Source: Planctomycetota bacterium (GTDB lineage Bacteria; Planctomycetota; UBA1135; UBA2386). Taken from it: a DNA stretch of 40,072 nucleotides. The notes beneath the pieces are model-generated. The model was given only the letters and a program-made list of their open reading frames with translations. It was not told the origin of the DNA and did not search any database. The stretch spans positions 1 through 40,072 of the forward strand of contig JAEUHP010000139.1 in NCBI GenBank assembly GCA_016795295.1, read 5' to 3'. A program made the position numbers and the translations under genes. Position 1 is the stretch's first letter, and every line of letters begins with the position of its first letter. Positions 18,030 to 25,666 of this stretch are shown here, one piece after another.

Positions 18030-18484
18030 CGGCGATCCCGACCACTGTGATCCGCCACTGGAAGGAGCGCATCGCCAAGTGTTCGCTGCGGTTCCTGCAC
18101 GAGCGGCCGGAGATGACGTTCGTGCGGGCGCAGCCAGGCTTTTGCTTCGACGCGACTGGGTTCACGCTGCTCGCGGTCGATGCCCCGCCGCTGACACCTG
18201 CCGATGCCGGGCGGCCGCTGCTGCTGCTCGACGCCACCTGGCGTTGGTTGCCGGCGCTGCGCGCGGGTGTGCATGGCGAAGCCGTCGAGCGATCGATCCC
18301 AGCGGGCATCACCACGGCCTATCCGCGCGTCAGCAAGGTGTTCACCGATCCGGAGGCCGGGCTCGCCTCGATCGAAGCGCTCTATGTGGCGCGCGCCCTG
18401 CTCGGGGACGACGATCCCTCGCTGCTGGACGGGTACCATTGGCGCGAACCGTTCCTGCAGCGCTGGCGAGCCGCCCGCGGCTGA
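18026..18484 (+). CDS. Tsr3/DTW (TDD)-superfamily-like protein
   Basis: The protein has 152 aa. The order L-L-L-L-D-A-T-W-R-W-L-P-A-L, then R-S-I-P-A-G, T-A-Y-P-R-V-S-K and A-S-I-E-A-L-Y-V-A-R-A-L-L-G ending in Y-H-W-R-E-P-F resembles aminocarboxypropyltransferases of the Tsr3/DTW group. These transfer the acp group from SAM to rRNA or tRNA uridines. The usual D-(C/G)-(S/T)-W and L-S-x-x-E-A motifs appear as D-A-T-W and A-S-I-E-A. The ATG overlaps the glycosyltransferase stop by 4 bp, with GGAGG at 18017-18021. The family call is tentative; the gene itself is secure. Confidence 0.55.
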   Translation: MTAIPTTVIRHWKERIAKCSLRFLHERPEMTFVRAQPGFCFDATGFTLLAVDAPPLTPADAGRPLLLLDATWRWLPALRAGVHGEAVERSIPAGITTAYPRVSKVFTDPEAGLASIEALYVARALLGDDDPSLLDGYHWREPFLQRWRAARG

Positions 18485-18499
18485 CGCAACCGCCGTGGA

Positions 18500-19531
18500 T
18501 CAGGGGGCAGCCTGCAGCGTGGGATCCGCGGACGCGAACCAGTGCGCGGCCAACCGGACCGCGTTGGTGGCCGCACCCAGGCGCAGGTTGTCGCCCACCA
18601 CGGTGAGGCACAGCGTGTGGCCCGTCGGGTCGCGCGGATCCAGGCGCAGCCGACCGACCAGGGCCCGGTCGCGGTCCGCAACGGCTGCCAGCGCCGACAA
18701 GCCGGCGCCGTCGGCCGAGGGGACCCAGTGCACGAATGGGCCGCCGTTCGCGAGGGCTTGCGCCGCTGCCGCCACGCTGGCCGGCTGCTCGAGTTCGACC
18801 CAGACGTTTTCGTAATGGCCGACCGCGACCGGTACCCGGCAGCACTGCGCCGAGATCCGCAATTCGGGCAACTCCAGGATGCGCCGGGTTTCGGTCATCA
18901 GCTTCTGCTCCTCGGCCGAGAACCCCGAAGCGTCGGTGCGCGCGTGGTGTGGCACCGTGTTGCCGGCATAGCCGTTCGCGGCGAAGGCGGCGCCGAGCCG
19001 GTCGGCGGCGGCATAGCCGCGTTGGCAGTCGGCGAGAAACTCGTCGAGCGTCTGCTGGCCGGCGCCACTGATCGCCTGGTAGGTGCTGACCTGCACCGAG
19101 CAGAGGCCGAAGGCGCGCTGCAGCGGCTGCAGCGCCAGCGCCAGGGGGATGGTGGTGCAGTTCGGGTTGGCGACCAGTCGGTCACTCGGGCCAATGCGCT
19201 GGTGGTTGACGCCGGCCACGCCCAGGACCACCTCCGGGTCGGCCCGGTAGGTGTTGCTCTTGTCGACCACCCGGTAGCCGAGCGCGAGCAGGCGTGGCAC
19301 GTAGCGGGCGCTGTGGGCATCGTCGAGCGCCACCAGGGCCAAATCGCCACGGGGTGCGTCGGCGGCTTCGAGACCGGTCGCGGCGTGCACGCGAAGTTGT
19401 TGGCCGCAGTGTTCGAGAGCCTGGTCGCGGCTGGCTAACAGCCGAAGGTCTGCCTGGGGCCACGCCCGCGCCACGAGGTCGAGGCACTCGCGGCCGACCA
19501 AGCCGGTGGCGCCGAGGATGCAGATGCGCAT
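18500..19531 (-). CDS. asd: Aspartate-semialdehyde dehydrogenase
   Basis: This 343-aa enzyme reduces aspartyl phosphate to the semialdehyde for lysine/diaminopimelate, threonine and methionine synthesis. The Rossmann motif G-A-T-G-L-V-G-R-E lies at 7-15 and the catalytic Cys125 in N-P-N-C-T-T. V-S-T-Y-Q-A-I-S-G-A-G, then E-E-Q-K-L-M-T-E and R-V-P-V-A-V-G-H complete the substrate-binding residues. Length is typical. The ATG at 19531 directly precedes the Rossmann strand. It is convergent with the Tsr3-like gene (15-bp gap) and divergent from the peptide-binding protein. Confidence 0.97.
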   Translation of the reverse strand: MRICILGATGLVGRECLDLVARAWPQADLRLLASRDQALEHCGQQLRVHAATGLEAADAPRGDLALVALDDAHSARYVPRLLALGYRVVDKSNTYRADPEVVLGVAGVNHQRIGPSDRLVANPNCTTIPLALALQPLQRAFGLCSVQVSTYQAISGAGQQTLDEFLADCQRGYAAADRLGAAFAANGYAGNTVPHHARTDASGFSAEEQKLMTETRRILELPELRISAQCCRVPVAVGHYENVWVELEQPASVAAAAQALANGGPFVHWVPSADGAGLSALAAVADRDRALVGRLRLDPRDPTGHTLCLTVVGDNLRLGAATNAVRLAAHWFASADPTLQAAP

Positions 19532-19616
19532 GGCGGTGGCTTACCAGACGCGGTGGTGCGGTGCACGGTGCAAGGTGCGGGCTCGATGGCTACGATCGCA
19601 GGACGGAGGCATGCCC

Positions 19617-21404
19617 ATGCGCCGTTCGATCTTGGTGCCATTGAGTCTCGTCGCTGCCTGCGTCGCGTTGTTGGCGTTGGCAGCGCGTTGGCGCGTGGCA
19701 GACGTCCGCGATGGTGATCCAGCCGCCGCGCAGGGTGGGGTGGTCGTGCCTGCGCCGCGTGTGCCGGTGCCGGGCACCGGCCTGCCGACGGCGTCTGGCG
19801 GCGGTGGGCACTTGGCTGCGGCGGTCGTGCCGCAGGGGCATGTCTACACCGGCATCGCCGACGAGCCCGACGACGTGGGGCCGTTCACCGCGGCGGGCAG
19901 CACGGCGCGGCGGTACGTGCTGGGCTTCACCCACGAAGCGCTGCTCGACACCGACCCGCGCACCGGCGCGTTGCGCGGGGCCCTCGCCGAGCAGTGGGGC
20001 AGTGAGCCAGAGCTGCCCGGGGCGCGGTTTGTGCTGCGCGACGGGGTGCGGTTCGCCGACGGCAGCGAAGTGACCATGGCCGACGTGCTGTTCGGCTTCG
20101 AGTTGGCGCGGGCTGGGCACCTGCAGTTCGGCTTCGCGGGCGACGCGTTCACGCGGGTCCAACACGCCGAAGCCGTCGACGCGCGCACGCTGCGGGTCAC
20201 GTTCCGCGCGCAGGACCCAGGGGCTCTGCGCGCCGTGGCCGAGAGCTGGTTGGTGACGTCTCGGCGCCGTGTGGTCGATGCGGTGGCCGCACTGGCGCAG
20301 CGCCTCGGCCAGCCCGAGCCAGCGGTCGACAGCGCGGCCTTCGCCGCATTGCTGCACAAACTGCCGAAGTTCACCGGGCCGGGTACTGGACCCTATGCGC
20401 TGCCGAGCGAGGGTACGGCACCGCGCACTTGGCAGTCGGGGCAGGAGCTGCTGCTGGAGCGCAACGAGCATCACTGGCGGCGGTTCGCCGAGCCGGGCTG
20501 TTGGAACTTCGCGGCGATCCGGCTGCTGTTCCGCGACCGCGCTGCGGCGCCCGCCGAACTGTTCGCGCACCGGGTCGATTGGTACTACGAGCCCGATTGC
20601 GAACTGCTGTTGCAGCGCCGCCCCGAGTTGGCGGAGCACTACCGGCCGTTCGTCTACGACCATCCGGCCCAGGGTGTGTTGGGCATGCTGTGGAACTGCG
20701 AACGCCCGCCGCTCGATCGCCAGGAGGTGCGGGTGGCACTGGGCCGTCTGTTCGATCGTGCGGCGATGGTGCAGGTCTATCGCGGCAAGGCCGTGCCGGC
20801 GGTTGCGCTGGCCAAGCCGAGTGTTGCCGAGTATCCGCACGATCTGACGCCGCTCCCGTTCGATCCAGCGCACGCGCGCGCCGCGTTGCGCGATGCGGGC
20901 TTCGATCCGGCGGCTGGCACGGCGCTGCGCTTGCAGGTGCTGGCGCCGGTCGGCGATCCACAGATCCACCAGGTGCTGGCGCTGTTCGGGGCCGCCTGCC
21001 GGGCCGCCGGGGTCGACGTGACGCTGCGCGAACTCGAGTTTCCAGCGTTCGTGGCGCAGAAGGCCAGTGGCGCGTGGGACGGGGTGTTGGCGGTGCGTGG
21101 CCTGCGGCCCTGGGGGGATCCGTTCGACTTCGTACACAGCCGGGGTGCGGACAACGACGGCCACTGGCGTGATGCCACGGCGGATCGGCTCGCCGAGGCC
21201 GTGCGCGGTACGGTGGATCCCGTGCTGCGGGGGCGCGCCTTGCGGGCGCTGCACGAACGGGTCCACGAGGCACAGCCGCTGGCGCTGTTGGTGCATCCGC
21301 AGGTGGCGATTCTGTTCGAGAAGCACATCGAAGGCGCGGTGCCGGGGCCTCGCGGCCTGTGGCCAGAACGCTGCTGGATGCCGGAGGCGTTCCAGCGCCG
21401 GTGA
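19617..21404 (+). CDS. Peptide/oligopeptide ABC transporter substrate-binding protein (SBP family 5)
   Basis: The protein has 595 aa. An N-terminal signal or anchor helix (M-R-R-S-I-L-V-P-L then hydrophobic) leads to a Gly/Pro linker. The periplasmic domain has family 5 features: H-E-A-L-L-D-T-D-P, L-A-E-Q-W, the hallmark F-V-L-R-D-G-V-R-F-A-D-G-S-E-V-T-M-A-D-V, G-T-G-P-Y and L-L-E-R-N-E. ATG 19617 was preferred to ATG 19611 because GGAGG (19605-19609) is 7 nt away from it. No permease or ATPase genes adjoin, so the transporter partners are encoded elsewhere, or the protein binds its ligand in another role. The TACGAT at about 19590 is a weak -10-like match. Confidence 0.88.
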   Translation: MRRSILVPLSLVAACVALLALAARWRVADVRDGDPAAAQGGVVVPAPRVPVPGTGLPTASGGGGHLAAAVVPQGHVYTGIADEPDDVGPFTAAGSTARRYVLGFTHEALLDTDPRTGALRGALAEQWGSEPELPGARFVLRDGVRFADGSEVTMADVLFGFELARAGHLQFGFAGDAFTRVQHAEAVDARTLRVTFRAQDPGALRAVAESWLVTSRRRVVDAVAALAQRLGQPEPAVDSAAFAALLHKLPKFTGPGTGPYALPSEGTAPRTWQSGQELLLERNEHHWRRFAEPGCWNFAAIRLLFRDRAAAPAELFAHRVDWYYEPDCELLLQRRPELAEHYRPFVYDHPAQGVLGMLWNCERPPLDRQEVRVALGRLFDRAAMVQVYRGKAVPAVALAKPSVAEYPHDLTPLPFDPAHARAALRDAGFDPAAGTALRLQVLAPVGDPQIHQVLALFGAACRAAGVDVTLRELEFPAFVAQKASGAWDGVLAVRGLRPWGDPFDFVHSRGADNDGHWRDATADRLAEAVRGTVDPVLRGRALRALHERVHEAQPLALLVHPQVAILFEKHIEGAVPGPRGLWPERCWMPEAFQRR

Positions 21405-21614
21405 CTGGACCAGAGCCTGCTGCGCCCGCGCCACGGGCACTTGGCTGCTGATGATGGGGCTTGCCGCGCAGTGCTTCGCCGCGCCGATTGTCCAGGAATG
21501 GGAATCGTGGAGTGCTCCATGGCACCGCACGGAGCCAGCTGCACACGTTCCCTTCTGTGTCCCAGTCTTGGCGACGCCGGTCCGGTGACGATGGCCCCAC
21601 CCTCTCTTCCGTTG

Positions 21615-21656
21615 GGCCGGCCGCAGGGTGTGTTGCCTTGCGGCCGGCCGTTTTCT
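21615..21656 (+). terminator. Strong intrinsic terminator
   Basis: A 14-bp stem (21615-21628 with 21636-21649; one G-T pair) with a 7-nt loop is followed by GTTTTCTTC. It is the best-formed Rho-independent terminator in the window. It lies 210 bp past the peptide-binding-protein stop and 19 bp before the next gene's ATG. It would isolate the 21675 operon from upstream transcription or end a small RNA. The 21405-21614 stretch shows no recognisable gene; a 45-codon frame there (from about 21451) has no convincing support. Confidence 0.85.
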
Positions 21657-21674
21657 TCGTGGCCCGGTCGCTGC

Positions 21675-22706
21675 ATGATCCGGGTCGTGCACGCGGACCC
21701 CGGCAGGCTGGCGCAGGCGGCGCCCGAGGCGTCCCTGGCGGAGTTCGCCGCCAGGGTGGCGCGGTTGCACCGCCGCCGCCTGGCGGTCCAGGCGGCGCTG
21801 CGGACGGGGCTCTGGCTGGCCCTGCCGCTGCTCGCATTGCTGGTGCTCGCACCAGCCTTTGGCCAGATCGCCGCTGCGGTGTTCGCGGTGGCGGTGGCCG
21901 TGGCAGCCTCGGTCGCCTGGGTTCGGCAGCGCGGCGTAAGCTGGCAAGCTGCGGTCGCTCTGCGTGCAGCGGGCGGATCGTTCGGCGACGAATTCGCCAC
22001 GTGGCTCGAATGGCGAACTGCGCAGGCGCCACTTCGGCCATGGTTGGCGCGGGATCTGCACGCGCTGCTGCCGACCTTGCCGCCACCCGTGCTGCGCAGC
22101 GTCGGCCACCGGCCCCTGGGGCGCTTGCGCTGGCTCGTCGCAGCGGTGTTGCTGTTGTGGTGCGCGTGGCTGTTGCTGCGGTTCTGGCAGCCGCCGTGGT
22201 CGGGAGTGCTCGGCACCCCTCCGGAGCCACCACCACCGCCGCCGACCGGTGTGGCGGCCCCGGAACCGAAGGCCGGGGAGGCGGGTGGCGGGTCGGAGTC
22301 GAAGCTGCCGCTGCCGGCGAGCCTGCCGCCACCCAGTGCCCAACCAGAACCGCAGCCAGCGCCACAGCCGGAGCCTGAGGCGCAGCCCGCGCCAGGCCTC
22401 GAACCCCCGGCGCCGCTGCTCGACTTGCCGGGAACCGAACAGTTCGTGGTGCCCGAGCACATTGCCGATGGCCCGACCACGCGGGTGCGCATGCGCGCCG
22501 CCGAGGCGCCCGCCGAAGCTCCTGGTGCCGCACCTGCGGCGGCCTCGGCCGCTGGCGGAAGTGGGCCCGATGCCGTGGTGCCTCCGCCTTCGCCCGAGAC
22601 CTTCCGCCGGGCCGCAGAAGCAGCGGCTGCTGCCCGCCACGTGCCCGCTGTCGAGCGGCCGTTGGTGCGGCGCTACTTCGATCTGCTGCGCGAGGCAGCA
22701 CGCTGA
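21675..22706 (+). CDS. Membrane protein of unknown function in a DUF58/BatA operon
   Basis: The protein has 343 aa. A short charged N-terminus precedes two hydrophobic helices (about 40-85), a cytoplasmic segment (95-145), one more helix near 155-175, and a long Pro/Ala/Glu-rich region (180-320) ending in R-R-Y-F-D-L-L-R-E-A. The ATG at 21675 was chosen because it starts just before the conserved-looking N-terminus; longer in-frame versions cross the upstream terminator. The last base of its TGA is the first of the DUF58 ATG. In many bacteria such clusters also contain a MoxR AAA+ ATPase, which is missing here. Function unknown. Confidence 0.7.
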   Translation: MIRVVHADPGRLAQAAPEASLAEFAARVARLHRRRLAVQAALRTGLWLALPLLALLVLAPAFGQIAAAVFAVAVAVAASVAWVRQRGVSWQAAVALRAAGGSFGDEFATWLEWRTAQAPLRPWLARDLHALLPTLPPPVLRSVGHRPLGRLRWLVAAVLLLWCAWLLLRFWQPPWSGVLGTPPEPPPPPPTGVAAPEPKAGEAGGGSESKLPLPASLPPPSAQPEPQPAPQPEPEAQPAPGLEPPAPLLDLPGTEQFVVPEHIADGPTTRVRMRAAEAPAEAPGAAPAAASAAGGSGPDAVVPPPSPETFRRAAEAAAAARHVPAVERPLVRRYFDLLREAAR

Positions 22707-23596
22707 TGGGGCTGCCGCTGCCCGCAGTCGCGGCGCCGTTCTCCGGAGCGTTCCGCGCGGCCCTGCCGGCCCTGATCGCGGCGGTAGGCCAACCGCGCGG
22801 CCGCACCCTGCCGAACGAACCAAGCCGCAGCCGGGCCCCTGGCCACAGCGGTACCTTCGTCGGCCACCGCCCCTATGCACCGGGGGACGACCTGCGCCGC
22901 ATCGACTGGGCGGCCTACGCGCGCAGCGGCGAGCTGCACGTGAAACGCTTCGAACAGGAGGAGCGGCGTGCGGCGACGCTGCTGCTCGACCTGTCGCCGC
23001 GTCTGCTCTGCGGCAGCCCGCAGCGGCGCCTTGCCCAGTTGCGCCTTGCGGCCGTGCTGGGGGGAGCCATGCTCCGCCATCTCGACGCGTTGGCGGTGGT
23101 GGCCCCCGGTGGTCCGCCGAATGCGCTGTTCGCCGGCGTCGCCGCTCAGGAAGGCCTGTTGCTGCACCTCGAACGGTTGCCGGTGGTGGCGGCGCCGGCA
23201 GCGGCGGCCTTGCCGCTGCTGTGCCAGCGCGGGGTGCCGCAGCGCGTCTACTGGCTCGGCGACTTCGCCGGTCTCGACGCGGTGGCGCCGGTGCTCGCGG
23301 CCGTGCGCCGGCGCGGGGGCAGCGTCACCGGAATCTTGCCGGCGCTCGCCAGCGATCTGCAACCGCCGGTGCTCGGCTACCAGCGCATCGTCGACCCCGA
23401 GACCGGAGCGAGTCATGCCGTGGTGGTCGACCAAGCCATGGCCGAAGCGGTCGCCAGCGAACTTGCGGCCCATGCCCGGGCGCAGGCCCTGCTGTTCGCC
23501 CAATCCGGCTGTCGCTGGTTGCGCTGGCCGGTGCCTGCCGCAAACGACCTGCAGGCCGCGCCCTACCGCGGGCTCGCGGTACTCGGAGGTGGGTGA
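22706..23596 (+). CDS. DUF58-domain protein
   Basis: The protein has 296 aa. The DUF58 signature is clear at residues 57-73: Y-A-P-G-D-D-L-R-R-I-D-W-A-A-Y-A-R, followed by K-R-F-E-Q-E-E. The C-terminal part has the vWA-like Rossmann arrangement of the family. These proteins accompany MoxR ATPases and vWA-domain proteins in a chaperone-like or stress-response system on the cytoplasmic side. It starts at the stop of the preceding membrane-protein gene and is followed within 2 bp by the BatA-like gene, so the three are an operon. Confidence 0.93.
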   Translation: MGLPLPAVAAPFSGAFRAALPALIAAVGQPRGRTLPNEPSRSRAPGHSGTFVGHRPYAPGDDLRRIDWAAYARSGELHVKRFEQEERRAATLLLDLSPRLLCGSPQRRLAQLRLAAVLGGAMLRHLDALAVVAPGGPPNALFAGVAAQEGLLLHLERLPVVAAPAAAALPLLCQRGVPQRVYWLGDFAGLDAVAPVLAAVRRRGGSVTGILPALASDLQPPVLGYQRIVDPETGASHAVVVDQAMAEAVASELAAHARAQALLFAQSGCRWLRWPVPAANDLQAAPYRGLAVLGGG

Positions 23597-23598
23597 CC

Positions 23599-25191
23599 AT
23601 GGAGCTCCTGCACCCCGAACGGCTGGTCTGGCTGCTGCTGCTGCCCGTCCTGTGGTGGCTGGCGCGACCGCCCGTGCCGCGCGCGGTGTGCTGGACGCCG
23701 CATTCCGCGCAATGGCAGCAGGCCCTGGCCCGCATGGGGCGTCGGGCGCCGCGCCGCCGGGGCCTGCCGTTCCTGCTGCTGGCGCTCGCGGCCATCGCCG
23801 CGGGGTTGGCCTGGGCCGGGCCGGTGGTGGTGGCGCGGCCGGGGCCCACCCGGCTGGTGGTGCTCTGCGACGGCTCCGCAAGCCTCGCCCAGGTCCACGC
23901 GGGCCAGCAAGCGTGGACCGTGGCGGCTCAGCGCCTGCGCGAACGGCTCGCGCGGGTGCCGTCCAGCGTCGACGTGACGCTGCTGCGCTGCGGCGGGCCA
24001 CTGCTGCGCCGCCATGGGCCTTCGGCGCGGGCCCTGCAGGATCTCGGCACACCCGCCGGGACGGTGGTAGCCGACCTGCCGGCGTTGGCGGCATCGCTGG
24101 CCAACCCCGACACGGCGGTGTGGACGGTGACCGATGGCCAGGGGCAGTCGGCGCTGCCGGCGGTCGGGAGTCTCTCGCTGGTGGGAGCGCCCGCCGACAA
24201 CGCCGCGGTGCTCGCGGTGCGCACCACCGACCACTGGCCGCTGCCCGAAATGGAACTCGAGGTCGACGTGGTGCTGTTCGCTGCAAGGGCGGGCCCGGTG
24301 CAGCTGGTCGTGACCGGGGGTGTCGCGACCGCGGCTCCGCAGACCGTCGCGCTCGAACCCGGGGTACCGGCCACGGTGCGGTTCGCGCTGCGCCGGCTGC
24401 CGGCAGGGGGCCGCTGTGTCGTGCAGGTGGTGTGGCCTGGCGACGCGCTGCCTACCGACGACCGCTGGGAGCTCGAGTTGCCGCCTTTGCCGGCGCCGCG
24501 CCTCGCCGTGCTCGACGCAGGCGATGGCGGACCGTTCGCGATGGCTGCGGCACGTGCGTTGGCGCAGGAGGTGGGTGGCGAGGTGGTGTCGGGGACGGCT
24601 GGGACCGCCGCCGGACTGCTCCTGGTCGACGGTGGGTCGACGCCGCTGGTTCCTGGACAGGTGCGAGCCCTCACCTTCGGCTGCCAGCTCACGGCCACGG
24701 CGCCGGCCGCAGAACCGTGGTATGGCCCGGTGCTCACCGAGTGGGACCGCGCGGCGCCGCTGCTCGCGGGACTCGAACTCGGGGAACTGCGGATCGCTGC
24801 CGCGGTGCCCGACCTGCTGCCGCCGGGGGAAGTGCTGTGGTGGGGCGCGGTGCCCGGTCTGCCGGCCGCGCCGCTGCTGGTGGTGGTGCCCGCTGCTGGT
24901 CGCACCGACCTCGCTTCGGTGCACTGTGCGTTCCGCCTGGTCGACAGCAACCTGCCGCTGCTCGCTGCGTTTCCGCAGTTGCTGCGCCGCCTGTTCGTGC
25001 GCTGCTACGGCAGCGGGGCCCAGATCACCGTGCACAGCGAGCCGCCGCCCCTCGGCGAAGTGGATCTGCGCGCGCCGGCCCGCGGCCCGGAACGGCCGCT
25101 GCCCGAGTTCGGGGCGCCGGCTCAGGACTTGCGCGCCGTCTTGCTCGCGGTGGCGGCGCTGTTGCTCGGTCTGCGCGCTTGGTGGCGTTAG
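23599..25191 (+). CDS. BatA/vWA-domain membrane protein
   Basis: The protein has 530 aa. The N-terminus M-E-L-L-H-P-E-R-L-V-W-L-L-L-L is a typical BatA start with a transmembrane helix, and a second helix lies at about 55-78. A vWA-like domain follows with the MIDAS sequence D-G-S-A-S at 91-95. A long beta-rich domain (200-480) and a C-terminal helix (about 508-525) complete it. The ATG at 23599 has GGAGG at 23585-23589. Its neighbours place it in the MoxR/DUF58/Bat type of system, but the MoxR partner is absent from this locus. Confidence 0.85.
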   Translation: MELLHPERLVWLLLLPVLWWLARPPVPRAVCWTPHSAQWQQALARMGRRAPRRRGLPFLLLALAAIAAGLAWAGPVVVARPGPTRLVVLCDGSASLAQVHAGQQAWTVAAQRLRERLARVPSSVDVTLLRCGGPLLRRHGPSARALQDLGTPAGTVVADLPALAASLANPDTAVWTVTDGQGQSALPAVGSLSLVGAPADNAAVLAVRTTDHWPLPEMELEVDVVLFAARAGPVQLVVTGGVATAAPQTVALEPGVPATVRFALRRLPAGGRCVVQVVWPGDALPTDDRWELELPPLPAPRLAVLDAGDGGPFAMAAARALAQEVGGEVVSGTAGTAAGLLLVDGGSTPLVPGQVRALTFGCQLTATAPAAEPWYGPVLTEWDRAAPLLAGLELGELRIAAAVPDLLPPGEVLWWGAVPGLPAAPLLVVVPAAGRTDLASVHCAFRLVDSNLPLLAAFPQLLRRLFVRCYGSGAQITVHSEPPPLGEVDLRAPARGPERPLPEFGAPAQDLRAVLLAVAALLLGLRAWWR

Positions 25192-25229
25192 CAGCTTGCG
25201 TTCGGCGCCGGAGTTGGCACGCTGCGGTA

Positions 25230-25610
25230 GTGGCTGCCAACGACGAACTGCCGATCTACCAACTGCTCGGTGCCCCGGTGCTCACCGCCATCGTGGCGGC
25301 GTTCTACCGGCGGGTGCCGCAAGACCCGATTCTCGGGCCGATGTACCCGCCCGACGACCTGCCCGGCGCCGAGCAGCGGTTGCGTTCGTTCCTGATCTAC
25401 CGCTTCGGCGGTCCGCCGGACTACCTGCGCGAACGCGGCCATCCGCGGCTGCGCATCCGGCACGCACCCTTCCGCGTCGACCGCGCGGCGCGCGATCGCT
25501 GGATGGCGCTGATGATGGCCGCGGTCGACGAAGTGGGGGTCGAGGCAGCCCACCGCGCCTACTTGGAGCAGTTCCTCGGCGACATCGCCACGTTCTTGCA
25601 GAACGCCTAG
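25230..25610 (+). CDS. Group II truncated haemoglobin
   Basis: The 126-aa protein has the 2-on-2 globin fold that binds haem and O2, NO or peroxides in the cytoplasm. Group II features are visible: F-Y-R-R-V near 25, G-P-M-Y-P in the CD region, F-G-G-P-P-D-Y-L near 59-66, proximal His78 in I-R-H-A-P-F, and Trp91 in R-D-R-W-M at position G8. The start is GTG at 25230; no stronger start is in frame. It is convergent with the selenoprotein gene. Shared oxidative or nitrosative chemistry is plausible but not shown. Confidence 0.92.
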   Translation: MAANDELPIYQLLGAPVLTAIVAAFYRRVPQDPILGPMYPPDDLPGAEQRLRSFLIYRFGGPPDYLRERGHPRLRIRHAPFRVDRAARDRWMALMMAAVDEVGVEAAHRAYLEQFLGDIATFLQNA

Positions 25611-25634
25611 GCCCCGTCGAGCGGGGGCCTAGGC
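25605..25634. terminator. Perfect 11-bp hairpin between convergent genes
   Basis: GCCTAGGCCCC (25605-25615) pairs perfectly with GGGGCCTAGGC (25624-25634) across an 8-nt loop. The first arm contains the TAG stop of the globin gene. It sits between the globin and selenoprotein stops (25610 and 25667), so it can serve both directions. There is no T-run. A smaller GCCCA/TGGGC hairpin follows at about 25637. Confidence 0.6.
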
Positions 25635-25666
25635 TGTGCCCAGTTGGGCCGCTTCACGGAGCCGCT

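Noticed and set aside
19590..22880. A 1096-codon minus-strand frame
   Set aside because: It crosses three plus-strand genes and the terminator. Its composition is Arg/Gln/His-rich and no domain is visible.
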